Shown: positions 32,071 to 44,450, numbered from the stretch's first letter. The stretch is 64,000 nt of DNA from Crambe crambe (GCA_963924555.1 OZ004587.1:4340001-4404000); one strand, 5' to 3'. Notes: generated from the letters alone by a model not told the origin. Translations and numbers: made by a program.

Positions 32071-32624
32071 AGTGGCGTATCTAGAGTTTGAGCTAGGAGG
32101 GTGGTTGCTAGCTAGATAATGCGCGCGTTAGCGCGCGCGAAATTTTTTGGTAACCACGCCCACTTTTGATTAACCACACCCTCTTTATTATACCAGATGA
32201 TGGCTTAAGTATTAGCTACCCTACTTTACCAGCGTACAGGATCAGAAGTGAGAAGACACTGGTGCAGACTGAATAAAGAAGCACAGAAATTTTAGATGGA
32301 GATGTGCATTATTTAGGGTAAAAACGTGCCGGGCGCATGCGCCTCGCCGATGTGATTATTGAACTCTGACCCAATGCTGCTCTTTCTGTGACTACTTAAA
32401 GCTGTATCATTATAAAACATCATGTGATCTGAAGTTATAAACAAATGACATCATGAAATCCAGCGTAGATTATTTCATTCCCGATCCCAAATTTAATCAA
32501 AACGGGCGTGTTTAATAAAAAGTGGGCGTGGTCTACAAATTTTTCGCGCGCGCCGCTTGAAAAAGCTAGCTAGCAGCTGAGGGGGGTGCTCGAGCACCCT
32601 GAGCACCTCGCTAGATACGCCACT
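32071..32624. repeat. MITE with AGTGGCGTATCTAG termini
   Basis: TIRs AGTGGCGTATCTAG (32071-32084) and CTAGATACGCCACT (32611-32624). Inner inverted segments include 'gcgcgcgcgaaattttttgg' / 'aaatttttcgcgcgcgcc' and 'ccacgcccactttt' / 'aaaagtgggcgtgg'. It is absent from the equivalent ANK2 flank. CG-rich arms stand out in AT-rich surroundings. Confidence 0.75.
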
Positions 32625-32629
32625 GATAA

Positions 32630-33209
32630 TTGCTTCATAATGAGTGATATGGATGATGTTATTATCGTTATCTAGTTTCAAATTATTGTGTGAGATGTTG
32701 GACCATGAAAAAGTGTCTTCAAACACAGAGGTGTGCTAATCGATGTGATCGAAAAATAAAGAGTATGGAGAGTACCCTGGTAGTGGAATAAAGGCAGACT
32801 TGGATTAGCTACCATACCAACCATCTCGTGTGTGGCTTATTATAGGGAACTTTTGTTTGAAATGAAGCTACTGGTAACTGGTTACAGAAGTTATAAAAGT
32901 TACAAATGTCTTCCTAGCTACATATACCACTTAGTGTGTAGCCACCTGGATACTAAAGTCATATGGTTTCAAAGTAACTGGTTACAGAAGTTACAATGTC
33001 AACAAGTTCAGCAGCAAAAACATAATTATCAGGAAGAGTTTGAGTTTGAGGACTAACTATGAATACAATAACTCCATAGTAACTCCACAGTAACTCCACA
33101 ACTAAGGCAGACTTGGATAACCATACTAATCAATGCAATCCAAAGGATAAAGAATATCGATGAGCCATCCATTTCATATAACAATAATAATAACATATAT
33201 TGTAATATA
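32630..33209. other. ANK1 downstream spacer, duplicated elsewhere
   Basis: Contains one copy of the unit with GTAACTGGTTAC palindromes ('aagctactggtaactggtta'), which occurs twice near 49303-49480 and 49670-49835. It belongs to the block duplicated with the ankyrin gene. No gene seen. Confidence 0.55.
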
Positions 33210-33720
33210 GGATGATGATTACTCCAGGCATGATCTTTACATTGGTGGAACTGTGAGAAGGCTGGAAACTAGGCTGAAGGAGCATAAGGAAGCTTGCCTA
33301 CGAGGAGAACAAGAAAAATCTGCTGTTGCTGATCATGCCTGGAGTAATCATCATCCTACGTATATTATGGAAGGAAGCTTCAGTTGTAGATCAAGCTAGG
33401 ACTAGGAAGGAGCTGCTTCTAAAAGAAGCGCTTCATATTGGTTTAACTTCAGAAGAGCAGCGTTATAATAGGGATGTAGGTCTAGAACTTCAAGGTTGCT
33501 GGGTTTCTACGCTTAAAGCCTTAGGGAAATAGTGTTTATGACTTCAGGTATTGGCATGCTATAATATAATATCCATAGGCGTTTACATGTGCGTTGTCTA
33601 GATAACGAGCGTAGCTGTATAAGGACGTTTCTGTGTGCATTTTTTTGTATCACCCTGATGAAGGCTAGAGTATTCTGGTCGAAACGGTGGTTTGTTTCAT
33701 AAGCTAATTTTATGAGAACT
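33210..33720 (+). mobile_element. Penelope-like element, severely 5'-truncated copy 2
   Basis: Begins within the GIY-YIG domain (YIGGTVRRLETRLKEHK) and runs through the same 3' region to the hammerhead-like motif (33650-33690) and 'gtttgtttcataagctaatt'. One or two small indels break the reading frame. The first 26 bp (33210-33235) are an exact reverse complement of 33331-33356 in the same element, a snap-back junction. The hammerhead core is kept but stem III/H17 is altered (GAAACGGTGG). Confidence 0.82.
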
Positions 33721-36180
33721 AATTCTATTGAAGTCTTAAAGTCAATGATAATAATATATCACTCATCATGAAGCAATTATCTCTTGGAGCATCTTCATTG
33801 CACCAAATGCCTCAATGCTTCATTACCTCCAAATGTGACATTCAGTACTCTTAGATGAATTAAATCCTATATACGTACGTAGTACCATGAATCACAACAA
33901 TCCATTTTTGCAAGATTCACACTAGCATAACTTAATCAAAACTGCTACTGAATTATTACAATAAAAGTGGGTACAATAAAGTGGGCGTGACCATACAAAA
34001 TTTTTACGTACAAGCACCAATATTCTGTTTATACCCCCCTGTAAAAATATCCAAAATGAAAAGGATATCATTCGAGCTACAATCAATCGGATTTGCAGTA
34101 TTAAATTCTTGATGACAGGGTAAGGGGAGGGGCTTTAAGGAGGAGGATAAGGGGATGGCAGGGGCTTTAGTCAATATTTTGCATAATCAGCTGAGAGAGA
34201 ATAGCTCACTACATGGAAAAATCAGTAAACCAGTCTAATAATGGAATCGAATAAAAGAAATGATATCGAAGTGCTACTGCAATTGGTAACAAGAACTGGA
34301 AATGACTGGATAATGCAGTATTTCTCTTTGACAATCAAGTATTTCTTGATTGAGCTCTGTTAAAGATTAATAATTTCTGTCCATATAGCTATAGATATTT
34401 CAGATATATCTTTCAATGTAATCATATAGAACCAGGAAAATAATAGACACCATTCTAATTTTACCCTTTGTGATGCTATAGTTTCAATACAGGGGTTATT
34501 TTAGGACCATTGAAATTATCAACTCACCAGCCTCCTCAATTCCCGCATGAACTTCTCAAGCTTTAATCATGAGTGCATTAATGGAAAGGAGGGCACCCAA
34601 AAGAGTGGCAAATGTTCTCCTGAATAAAGTAAGATACCAGCAAAGATAAGGACAAAGGGACAAAGGAAAGCCCAAGATGATGAGTCAATGTTTGCTGAAT
34701 TTATTACATAGTTCTATCAATCAATCAATCAATCATCATAGCACTATAAAGCATACAAGGCATATTCTATATATAAATATGAAGCATGAAACAAACACAC
34801 AGAGTCATAAGAAGCAAAATTAAGAGACTCTTGTTGGAAACCGAGGGTCTTATTGGCAACAGAGGCTCATGATGCAGTAGAAATCTGTCCAAGTATGGGC
34901 AGGTATTGAAGCATACACCACATGCATCCATCCAGCAAAAGACCCCACTAGCTACGTATCTCCTGACTGTCAGCAATGCACACTGAAGAGGTAAGGCAAG
35001 GCAAGGCAAACATTTATTGACCACAGATGGGCTTATAAACAAGAATGATGTTGCTAGCTATAATAACTCAATGTTAACACTGTCACATATGAAAAGGAAA
35101 TTTGATTTTCTCAAGTTGTTGGATACGTCCAAAGGCAAGTGATGTGATCGAGGTTGCTTGTAAACAAAATGTTCTGTATCAGTAGAAAAACAATGTGGGC
35201 AAATATGCAGGATCTTGAAGGTGTTCTGATCTATCTTTGTGCCCTTGGTGCCATGCTTTAGAGCACTGTTCCACACTTCACACCAACCAATCTCTCATCA
35301 GTAATGTACGTAAGGGAGGGTGATTGTTATCACATTAACTATAATAGCTAGCATTTCTACCAATTGCACTAGTGAGTCTTACTTGTGTTGTATTGCTGTA
35401 TTCTTTTTCATACTCTGACTAAAATGCATTCATTTGGATCAGCATAAGTGTTACACAAATAAATCCTTAATGGATAGGATGATGTTCATCACACTCCTCT
35501 TCCTTTCTCCTGCAACATCAGTGGTCCTCGGGAGAGTTAATCTTTTGGTGGACAGGTAATTTCTCTTTCATTTGGAGTTGGGAGGGGAGGAGGGTACTGC
35601 ATGAAACCCCTATATTATATTATGTATAATTTAAGCTTAATTTGATCATGGCTGTGTAGTTAAACACTGTTATCCACATTGTTAGAAATGAGCCCCCACA
35701 CACTAAAATAAATTAAAAACCCTTCCTAAATTTTGTCTGTGTCTATGAGGCCTTCCTTTCAATGTCAACCTCTGACCTCCAATGTATAAAAGCTAGATAT
35801 ATTGGCATATTTTTGCTGTTGTTATACACTGTAGCTATTCCTTCTTTCAGCAATTGCAAGTTGCATTTATTCCTCACTGCATTCCCATGAATTTAAAGGG
35901 ATAGCTTGATATATGCTCGTTTTGCTGACAGTTTGAACTTTGAACTAACCTTAAGGTATAGCTTAGCCCACTCTTAACAAACTTAACAATACCATGCTAA
36001 GGCCTACATGATATATAGAAGAAAATTTTCCCCTTTTTATTCATACTTCAACTTGACGTTATGCAGTGCAGATATATACTGATTATTTAGATCTAAACAC
36101 TGACTAGGAATATTAAAGATCCCATGCTATCAGGACAAATAGCATTCTGATAATCCGTGTAGAAGGTGCTCATACTAACC
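33721..36180. other. Duplicated spacer, no gene seen
   Basis: 33750-36000 parallels 50680-54250 in order, with a local inversion (35225-35602 versus 53501-53886). Landmarks include 'ggaggataaggggatggca' (34142), 'gtagaaatctgtccaagt' (34877) and a TCAA microsatellite at about 34714-34733. Short frames on the minus strand (34767-35276) recur in the copies but have no recognisable domain. Confidence 0.55.
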
Positions 36181-38790
36181 AGAGAGGAGTGTTGCTAAAT
36201 GATGATATTTCCTACCTAATGCGTACATTCATTCCCATAGAGCTGGTGTGTGATAACACACTCCCTCAGGCTAGAAGTGAGATGAATCGTACTGATATAT
36301 CAGCACTTTGGATTGCAGGCAAATCATATCAGCACTTTGGACTGCAGGTTTTTTTTATAACAGCCATAGATACTGTATACATGAAGGAGTGCAACTGTAT
36401 GCTATGAATGAAGCACAGCTGACTTGGAGTTCCAGGGCTGAGGCACTCAAATCACAGCAAATGTGGAGGATGCCAAAGAGTTGCAAGTTCACAACCGAAT
36501 TATTTGGCAAGTAAGTGACTACCCTTCAAACACTGGCTACCATCCAGGCACTATAGTTGCTGTTTATTTTAATCTGCTCACCAGTATGTTGCTGGCTATG
36601 TTCTAAATATAAAGTTAGATAGCTCAATCAATGATTCATAGTGGCACTCAGGCAGCTACAGCCCAGGGCCATTGGGTTTCTAGATCCCTATTGTAAAGAT
36701 TATCATGCAGCTGTAAAAAGATCATAGCTACATGTCTCATTTTCCTGAATATTGACCAAAGAGTTATAATTTATTGCTTAGAAAGACAGTCTATAGGCAA
36801 AAAGAGCAAGGTATACAGTGAGCGGAACTTTGGCATCCATTCTCCATTCAAAACTGCACTTGAATGTGCAGACTCCATGGAAACAGTGGCACATTCCATT
36901 TTTTTGTATAATTATTTCACTTTCATATAATCCTACCTAGTACTGGAATTAAAAATATCTACATAGCCCATTCTATGCACAGATCAGAAGACACTCAGTG
37001 ACTACTTTTAAGGATGCCTACTCTTCAGATCTTTAAAAAATCATTTTAGGGAAGAAAGTATCTTGTGTACTCAACCAAAGACAATGCAGACCAGTTACGT
37101 AGCTATCAAAGTCTGAAATGGTCAATATACAAAAAATCTGCCATAGCTATTATCAATTATCATAACTGTAATTGCAGCGAGCGAGCGAAGCGAGTGAGCT
37201 GACTCTCAGGTCATGACTCATTGAAATTTTAAATATATATATATATATATCTAGGTCTACACTCCAAAATGCCCCAGGCGTACGTACGTACGTACATGTC
37301 CCGAAATAGTAGCGCTGTGCGCGTGCATAATGCGCATGCTCCAATTAATCAAGCTGCTACTAGGCTTATCTAAGTGGATTGTAGGCGCTTGTTATCTAAG
37401 TGCTTGTGGTAAGTATTTACAGCTTTCTATGTATGGAGCTTCCTGGTTGGAACCACAACTTACATGACTCTTGTCTCTGACAGCAATAAGCTTATCAAGC
37501 TTGCAAGTATTGGAGCCTATCAGCTGCTCACAGTCACTTGCTCACTGTCAAATGCTGCACATTACTATAGTAGTAGTTGTAGAGGCTCTAGCCTGGCTTG
37601 GCTTATTTAATTACATATAAACTCAACAGCAAATCTTCTGAAACAGTTGTAGCACTAACTTGCTTGCTTGCTCACTGTCAACAGCTTTTGATGTGTGGAG
37701 TTTTCTGGTTGGAACCACCACTTACATGACTCTTGTCTCTGACACAATATCAAACACTGAAGCCTATCATGCTCACTTGCTCACTGTCTAAATAGTTGTA
37801 GCTTATCTAATACATATATGAACTAAACAAAATCTTCTAAAGAGTTGTAGCACTAAAGAATACTTGCTTGCTCGCTCGCTGTCAACTGAATGTTGAACAT
37901 TGCCCTAGTAGGTCACAAAGTCTCTGAAGAGAAAAAGGAGTTGCAATAAGGACTACATTTGGACTCTCTTCTCACGTCAGCATTGGGCCATAATTCATCC
38001 CTATACTGATGACTGGTACACAAAGTTAGGGTTGAAATCTGTCATTTGGACAACTGCCATTATGATAGTGCAATCCAATTCCATTAGAACAAAAATCAAT
38101 GTAGAGTAAAAGAAATCAACTAAAGGAAATCTTTGTAATAGTAGCTAGCTATGTACGATGCAGTGGAGATTGATAGCTCAGCTATAAAAGGCTTCTCTAG
38201 AATCAGATTTGTAACTTTTGAAGTGGGAGACTAGAAGGCCAAAAGCAATCTCAATAGGTGCTGTGAATGAACTCTTGCACCTGACACATAGAGTAAGGTG
38301 TACGTACAATTCAGAATGGCAGAAAATAGCTAATAGTAATTTACTATGCTATACACAAAGTCTTCTATATGATCCACAACAGATGACTCAGACTGTGCTA
38401 CCCATAATTGATCTTTTGCAGACATTTTATATCTCTTTTGCCATCAATATCCAAGCAAAGTGGCAATCCAAACCCCACCCTATTGAAAATCTGAGGTCAA
38501 AGACCTATCCTAATACTAGAAGTACATATATGCGTGTTACATAACAACTAGTAAGAGAGGTTGATACCCATTGAGTTGAATATTCTTGTATAGGGTTAGC
38601 CAACTCTCAATACATATGTGGTTATGTACGTGGTAGTGATTAAGCATACCACTGGAAAGCAAAATCTCTCTTTGTGATCTGCATAAAGTTTGTTTCCATG
38701 ATCACACTTAGCTACCTTCTCCTCATGCAGGTCAGCTTCTTTATCAATCAAAGGACAGTGTGCAAGTCATATACAGCTTTTACTCCATTT
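36181..38790. other. Spacer with a local tandem duplication, no gene seen
   Basis: About 37420-37660 and 37680-37880 are diverged tandem copies ('ttggaaccacaacttacatg' and 'ttggaaccaccacttacatg'). TA and CGTA microsatellites lie at 37230-37295. An open frame at 38218-38544 has no domain I recognise and no splice-supported extension. Confidence 0.45.
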
Positions 38791-38794
38791 ACAT

Positions 38795-39980
38795 TATTGT
38801 GGTCAGATTGATATTCATGATAATGAAATTCATTGATTATCTGCGCATGCGTGGCTCTTTGTCGTACCCACCCTTTTTTTTTTTTTTTTTGGTCATAGCT
38901 GGGTCGTTAGCGTGACACCGAGTGTTGAACTTCATTGTGTTAGCTAGTAGATTGTACATGGACTACTACTAATAGGTAGATTCTATTCTACTTGATAACT
39001 ACAATCGTTCTAAGTCGAAACAGCTTTTATAGACTACTGGACGGTCGGGCGTGGCCCATCCACTGGCTCACCTCCAAACCATCCTAAAAGGTACCTGAAA
39101 TAACAGAATCAACATAATAGTTTCTCTACTCCTTTTTCCAAGTACTCAGCTTATGCTCCCCCAGATGGCTTAGTAAATGGGAGAGAATTAGAATAATATT
39201 GTGCCAACCCCTTTATGACTCTCTTTCAATCAGTAATTCTTTATATTAGGACAGTGTCTTTCAGTCAGTAAGTCTTGCCCCAAAATGCTTGATGCAAATG
39301 CACAAGTTATAACATATTGAAACACATCCTCTGTATTTAATAATAGGATTTTTAATTAGTTATTGTTATCAGACTGATATTCATGATATTAAATGAGATT
39401 CATTGATTATCTGCACACATGTGTGGCTCTTTGATTTCAAACCTCACTCATTTTCTTGTAAGAGAGCTGGTTCTTTCTAGTTACATTTTTGTATGAGTTC
39501 TTTGTATGAGTGTTCAAGTTCAGTGTATGTTCATACATATTATGTAGTGCTAGCTAGTCTTGTGTGCCAACCCTTTACCAACCGCGAGGGAAGGAAAGGG
39601 TCTGGTGACTTGCCTGTACATGACTCATTTTAGCAGAATGCAATTAATGGGGCGCGCGGTATTGTCAACATACACAATACGAGATTGCAACAGTAGTAGC
39701 ATGCCAAGTGCCAATCATAACATGTGGTTTTCCACAAACCACGCTTACTCCATAAGGAACACACACTAAGTATTATTCCCCAGGAATCCTGAGGAAACAG
39801 GATGAGTCATATACAGGCAAGTCACCAGACCCTCACGGTTGGTAAAGGGTCGGCATGTGAGACTAAGTGCTAGCAAGAGTAAGTTCTATTCTACCTTGCT
39901 TGCTATACCCCCCTCTGTATTATTAGGGGCCACTGGCTCACATCTATACCATCTCAAAAGATATCCGAGTAATCAAAATA
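38795..39980 (+). promoter_or_regulatory. Duplicated upstream region of the kinase gene
   Basis: 38795-39120 and 39355-39975 are diverged direct copies sharing 'attcattgattatctgc', 'ctattctac' and 'ccactggctcac'. In the first, CTGCGCATGCGTGG is an NRF1-like site; in the second, the same position reads CTGCACACATGTGTGG, with the CpGs lost. The second copy is split by the MITE at 39566-39854. A promoter role for the kinase at 40073 is inferred from position. Confidence 0.4.
39566..39854. repeat. MITE with long terminal inverted repeats
   Basis: 'gccaaccctttaccaaccg' and 'gggtctggtgacttgcctgt' at the left are mirrored by 'acaggcaagtcaccagaccc' and 'cggttggtaaagggtcggc' at the right. Arms are about 60 bp and the interior has no coding frame of interest. 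It lies about 220 bp upstream of the kinase start. Confidence 0.75.
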
Positions 39981-40072
39981 GTCTTTCTACAATCCTTTAG
40001 CTACTAACTGCTCTGATAATCTAGCTTTAATTATGATCAAATTTAGCAGGTTATTCTCCCTAGAAGACTTCA

Positions 40073-41374
40073 ATGGCAAAGCAGTTACGTTATGGTTCTG
40101 TTGAGATCTACATCGACGATATTCTTGGTGTTGGCTCCTATGGCAAGGTTTGCAAGGGCAAGTGCGGTCAGCTGCCTTGTGCTGTCAAGCTTCTCCATGA
40201 CACCATGTTCCAACATGGTGATCCAGGGATTCACAGCTTTGTAAGGAGGTTTGAACAAGAATGTCAGTTTCTCAGCTCCATAAAGCATCCAAACATTGTT
40301 CAATACCTTGGTACTATCGCAAATCCTGAATCAGGAAGACCTGTTCTCCTGATGGAGCTAATGGATGAAAGTCTGACCAAATATCTTGAGCGATCTACTG
40401 GGCCCCTCCATTACTACACCCAGGTGGATATCTGCCATGACATATCACTCGCCCTGGCCTACCTCCACTTCAATGCAATTATCCACAGAGATCTCTCTGG
40501 AAACAATGTCCTACTGATTGGTGCTGGCAGTAGAGCCAAAGTTACTGACTTTGGGATGTCCAAACTCGTGGACATGAACCCTCGCATGACCCCTCTCACC
40601 CAGTGTCCAGGAACGTCAGTCTACATGCCTCCAGAAGCACTAATAACATCACCTGGCTATTCCAGCAAACTGGATTGCTTCTCTCTTGGTGTTCTTGGTA
40701 TTCAGATAGTCACCAGGAAGTTTCCTAACCCTGGTGATGCATACACATATATCAAAGATCCCAAGTATCCAACTGGACGTGCATTAATACCAGTCCCAGA
40801 AATCGACCGGCGCAAAGAAGATATTGATTTAATATCAGCTGATCACTCCCTCCTTCCTGTCATGTTGCAATGTATCAAGGACTTGGATGAAGACCGACCG
40901 TCAGCAGATGAACTGTGTGAGCAACTGTCTTCACTGAAGAGGGAAGCAAAGTACATGCACAGTAAAGATCAAAGCAATGATCAATCTTCACTAGTGCAGA
41001 GGCTCCAGTTAGGAGTGGAAACCAAAGAGCAAGAAATTCAATTGACTATCGAAACAAAAACCAAAGAATTTGAAACCACTCTTCAGCAGAAAACAGAAGA
41101 GCATAAGAAAGCTATTCAGAGGAACACTGAAGAACGCAAGAGAGCACTTCAGCAGAAAACAGAAGAGCACAAGAGAGAGCTCCAGCAGAAAGCAGAAGAA
41201 CATAAGAGAGAGCTCCAGCAGAAAACAGAAGAGCTCCAGCAGAAAGCAGAAGAACACAAGAGAGAGCTTGAGGAAAAAGAACAAATCATTCAAGGATTAC
41301 GTGATTTGAAAAGTGGAACTGATGTACAGCACAAAGAAGATGAAATGGACCAGTCTAATAATGTGAGTATATGA
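40073..41374 (+). CDS. Protein kinase (TKL-like) with repetitive coiled-coil tail
   Basis: A 433-codon frame; the in-frame TAG at 40061 supports the ATG at 40073. Kinase domain about residues 13-285: glycine loop GVGSYGKV (19-26), VAIK-type lysine K39 (CAVKLL), catalytic HRDLSGNN (138-145), TDFGMSK (158-164), activation segment end YMPPEAL (184-190). All catalytic residues are present, so it is predicted active; the HRDLSGNN/MPPEAL style matches a tyrosine-kinase-like (Ser/Thr) group that I recall as expanded in sponges. Residues about 300-415 form a charged coiled coil from near-identical units (Q-Q-K-T/A-E-E-H-K-R-E-L), a recent in-frame expansion. The last codons lie over AAT|GTGAGT (41363), a good donor, so the true protein may continue into another exon and the stop at 41372 may be intronic. 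It sits between the two ankyrin copies. Substrate unknown. Confidence 0.88.
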   Translation: MAKQLRYGSVEIYIDDILGVGSYGKVCKGKCGQLPCAVKLLHDTMFQHGDPGIHSFVRRFEQECQFLSSIKHPNIVQYLGTIANPESGRPVLLMELMDESLTKYLERSTGPLHYYTQVDICHDISLALAYLHFNAIIHRDLSGNNVLLIGAGSRAKVTDFGMSKLVDMNPRMTPLTQCPGTSVYMPPEALITSPGYSSKLDCFSLGVLGIQIVTRKFPNPGDAYTYIKDPKYPTGRALIPVPEIDRRKEDIDLISADHSLLPVMLQCIKDLDEDRPSADELCEQLSSLKREAKYMHSKDQSNDQSSLVQRLQLGVETKEQEIQLTIETKTKEFETTLQQKTEEHKKAIQRNTEERKRALQQKTEEHKRELQQKAEEHKRELQQKTEELQQKAEEHKRELEEKEQIIQGLRDLKSGTDVQHKEDEMDQSNNVSI

Positions 41375-41640
41375 ATCGTTTATCTTAAGAATCATTGAAA
41401 AGTGAATGTGCACTTCATTGCAAGTAAGGTGATTATAATTATTAATGATTTAGCATGGGGACAATAATATCACATTCAGAAAATGACATCCACAAAGCAA
41501 TTTTTATTTGCTAATGTAATTGTATCATACAAAATTGTATGGAACTTCTTGTATACCCAAATATTTAGCTTTGTAGCTAACTACTACTTATAAAGTCAGA
41601 TTTCAATTGTAGCTAGCTACATGTACATCTCTACAGAGCA

Positions 41641-42130
41641 CTAGATAAAGCCAGAAGGTGACGAAAATAGAATAGATAGCTTAATTAGTTCAGATTTACG
41701 AGCGCATTAGTAGTAAAGCCTACCTTAATCTTGGCATGACTTGAACTGTTGCATTCTCTATTCTTGAAGCTTTCATGGCCGACTAGCTAGCTTTAGCACT
41801 TTATAAAACTTAGTTTAAGGATCATAGTTTCGATTTGTACTGAAGAAATTTTTTGATAAAAATGATTTTGCTCACTAAAACTATTGTAGGGCTTGCCAAT
41901 TATTTTTTCTGACTGCAATGCTTTCCTGAAGCAAGTTATACGTTGACTACATAATCTATTTCAGTCTCAAATTAATCAGATTCAGGACTGAACTGTGATT
42001 TGTACAGAAAATGATTTGGCTCACTAAAACTATTTTGAGCTCTGATGATTAGTAAAGCATATAAGAGTTATGATTCTGCTTACATATTTTTCTCAGCTAA
42101 CATGATAAAAATTCAATAGAATTAGTTCTA
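41641..42130 (+). repeat. Duplicated repeat block, start (copy at 60951)
   Basis: From 'actagataaagccagaaggt' onward this is nearly identical to 60951-61430. The similarity continues through 42131-44090 against 61432-63435, making a roughly 2.5 kb segmental repeat with only scattered substitutions and small indels. No gene. Confidence 0.8.
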
Positions 42131-42240
42131 GCTTATGAAACAAACTACCAGCGTTTTGACCAGAATACTCGAGCGTTCCATCAGGGTGATACAAAAAATG
42201 CACATAGAAAAGTTCTTATATAGCTACACTTGTTGTTGAA
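42131..42240 (-). mobile_element. Penelope-like element 3' tail, copy 3
   Basis: The reverse complement carries 'tatcaccctgatgg', 'gagtattctggtc' and 'gtttgtttcataagct', the PLE 3' region. The hammerhead core is damaged (CTGATGG, CAAAAC). Just beyond it, 42230-42340 carries PLE-type terminal repeat sequence in the opposite direction. Confidence 0.7.
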
Positions 42241-42354
42241 ATAGTATTTATGACTTCTGGTAATGACATGCTATTGACATGGTAACATAATATCCCAAGG
42301 CATATGCATGTGCGTTGTCTAGATAACAAGCGTAGCTCTGGTTTGTTTCAAGAG

Positions 42355-44450
42355 TTATGATTATTTAAAACAATCTTTCACATTTCAATCATTTAGATAA
42401 AAGCTCCTTTTAATGTATCATTTGTGCTCAATTTGAGGGCATGTCTAAAGCAATGTGTAAAGACTGCCTCCATTTCTACCTGTTGAATTTTAGCTGCTAC
42501 ACCACCTTTAACTCTAGCCATTGTGCTGCTGCCATCACAGCATTAGCCTTGTATTTTGTAATTGGCTATTTCAAAATGCATCATTATACTACAATGCTAT
42601 CAGCAGTAGTGGAAAGAAAGTTGAACTCTTCACTAGATTCAAAATTACATATGTACCCATCTTATCACAAAAGTACATCAGTGGTTTCATCCACCATGAT
42701 TGTGAGTCATGGATGTCACCAAGAGGCTTCCTCAGAATTCTACATGACTTTTTGGAAATGAATATCCTTCAGCTTTGTTCTAATCACTTACAAGAGGTGG
42801 GTGATCTTCAGCCCTAAGACCAAGCAATATTGCTTCGATGTGGCCTCGTAAACCAAGACCCTGTCACACTGATATTGAAATATCTCTGCATGGCTTCTTC
42901 AATGTTTTGTGAGCAGAACTGCAACATCTGATTTTTGTCCTCATCCAATTTATTACTTTTTTTGCCTTTTTCTATTCATTATCCACAGCCTTTTTACCTT
43001 TTTGTTGATTCATTATCCACATCCTTTTGGCTCTCTACTGCACATATTTCAAAGCTATGAAGCATGAGGAGCAGCTCCTAGTGTTTAAATGTTATAAAGA
43101 AAAGGCTGAATAACTTATTTACGTACTATACTTCAATGTGCTGCCACTCCCCCCCCCCCCCCCCCCCCAAATAGGCATGGGAACAATGCTTTATTTCTAG
43201 AGTACAATAACTAAAGAGGCGGACAATACTTCAAAAGATAACTTTCATATATAGTTTCGAGATAATCTGCAGTTAGTTTGATAATATTTTTTTCCCTCTC
43301 TATATCTGGGCAGTCCAAATGTTGTTCATAGCCCTGAGACCATTATTAAGGTCAGCATAAAATACAACTTGATTGGAAATCTGACTTAGGCAAATTAACT
43401 TTCGGAGATCACTGTCATGATGCCAGGTCAGTGTAGTCCTTGAAACAGTTCAAACAGCTTATTGAGATGAGCCAAAGGTCAAGGGGTCAAGATGATTTCC
43501 ACAATAATTTCCATGAGCACAACTTTCAGGTAAACGTTTGAATACCATGAATGTTATGCTCTTATACTATGTTATGACAATAATAATACCTATTACTGCA
43601 TAACCTAGTTGCTGTAGTTTTCTGTAGTCCTTATAATTCTCAATATCAAGCCAGCTCAGAAAAAGAGAATACATCAAGCAAAGCAAGCAAGCCTCTCTAT
43701 AGTCACGTCAATACAAATTTTTTAGAGGCATAATACACATGGTTTAATCTGGTATTTTGTGCTTGTACATCAGTTCAAAAGTCAATTGATAATACGCATG
43801 CATTTTACTCACTTTATGACAATAAGCCTAAGGTAAGGAAGGGTGGCTTGATATGCTCAAGTTTTCAGCTATTGACTCGACTCAACAAAGAATCTTGACA
43901 ATCCAAGAGTCCAACGAAGAGGAGAGAGAGAGAGAAAGAGGTATAGTTCAAAGGTCAATTGCTATGTAGAGAACAAGGCATCAGAGCGTAAAAGTGCAGC
44001 GCTGCAAGATGGTGAACAACCAAGGCACCAGAGACTGTTGTAAACTTAGGCAAGTGAAGAGAGTAACATGTAAGGAGCTGTACTACAGCCAGCCGACAGC
44101 AAACGATGTATCATGGACTGCCTCATTGAATGCCTCATTGAATGAAGAAGAGCATAGCATAGGCTTAGCAATCAGCCTAAATATGATTATATTATCTGCA
44201 GCATGTTGAAGAATGATTTGTAGCTAATAACACGTGCTCTGATCACTATAATTGGCAGCAATGTCTCTTACAGATTTCATAGACAGAAGGTTGAAACTCT
44301 GTTAATGCTCCCCAGCTAAGGGGCACTGCACCTCCTTCAACATCACCTGCTGAACAGAGACACATCATCATTAGGAAGGTCTGCATGCAACCCTTTCCTG
44401 GACTTCATCCACATATTAATCATTAGTATACCTGAGTTACGGGCATGACT
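42355..44450 (+). repeat. Dispersed repeat units, copy at 42-44 kb
   Basis: 42355-43080 is the third copy of the 14750-15420 unit. 43200-44090 equals 62500-63435. 43149-43168 is a C20 tract; the paralogous spot (62457-62462) has only C6 followed by A7. A GA microsatellite at about 43921-43940 is also shared. No protein-coding gene is supported. Confidence 0.7.

Noticed and set aside
34767-35276. Cys-rich minus-strand frames recurring near 51.7 and 53.2 kb
   Set aside because: They recur only because the spacer itself is duplicated, and indels change their ends between copies.
38218-38544. Plus-strand frame of 108 codons upstream of the kinase
   Set aside because: No recognisable domain, no splice-phase partners and no paralogue in the window; length is compatible with chance.
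41009-41293. Leu/Phe-rich minus-strand frame over the kinase tail
   Set aside because: Antisense of the Gln/Lys/Glu coiled-coil repeats; the membrane-like composition is a translation artefact.
42150-42195. Functional hammerhead in the minus-strand PLE tail
   Set aside because: The core reads CTGATGG and the GAAA is changed to CAAAA, so this copy cannot form the conserved core.
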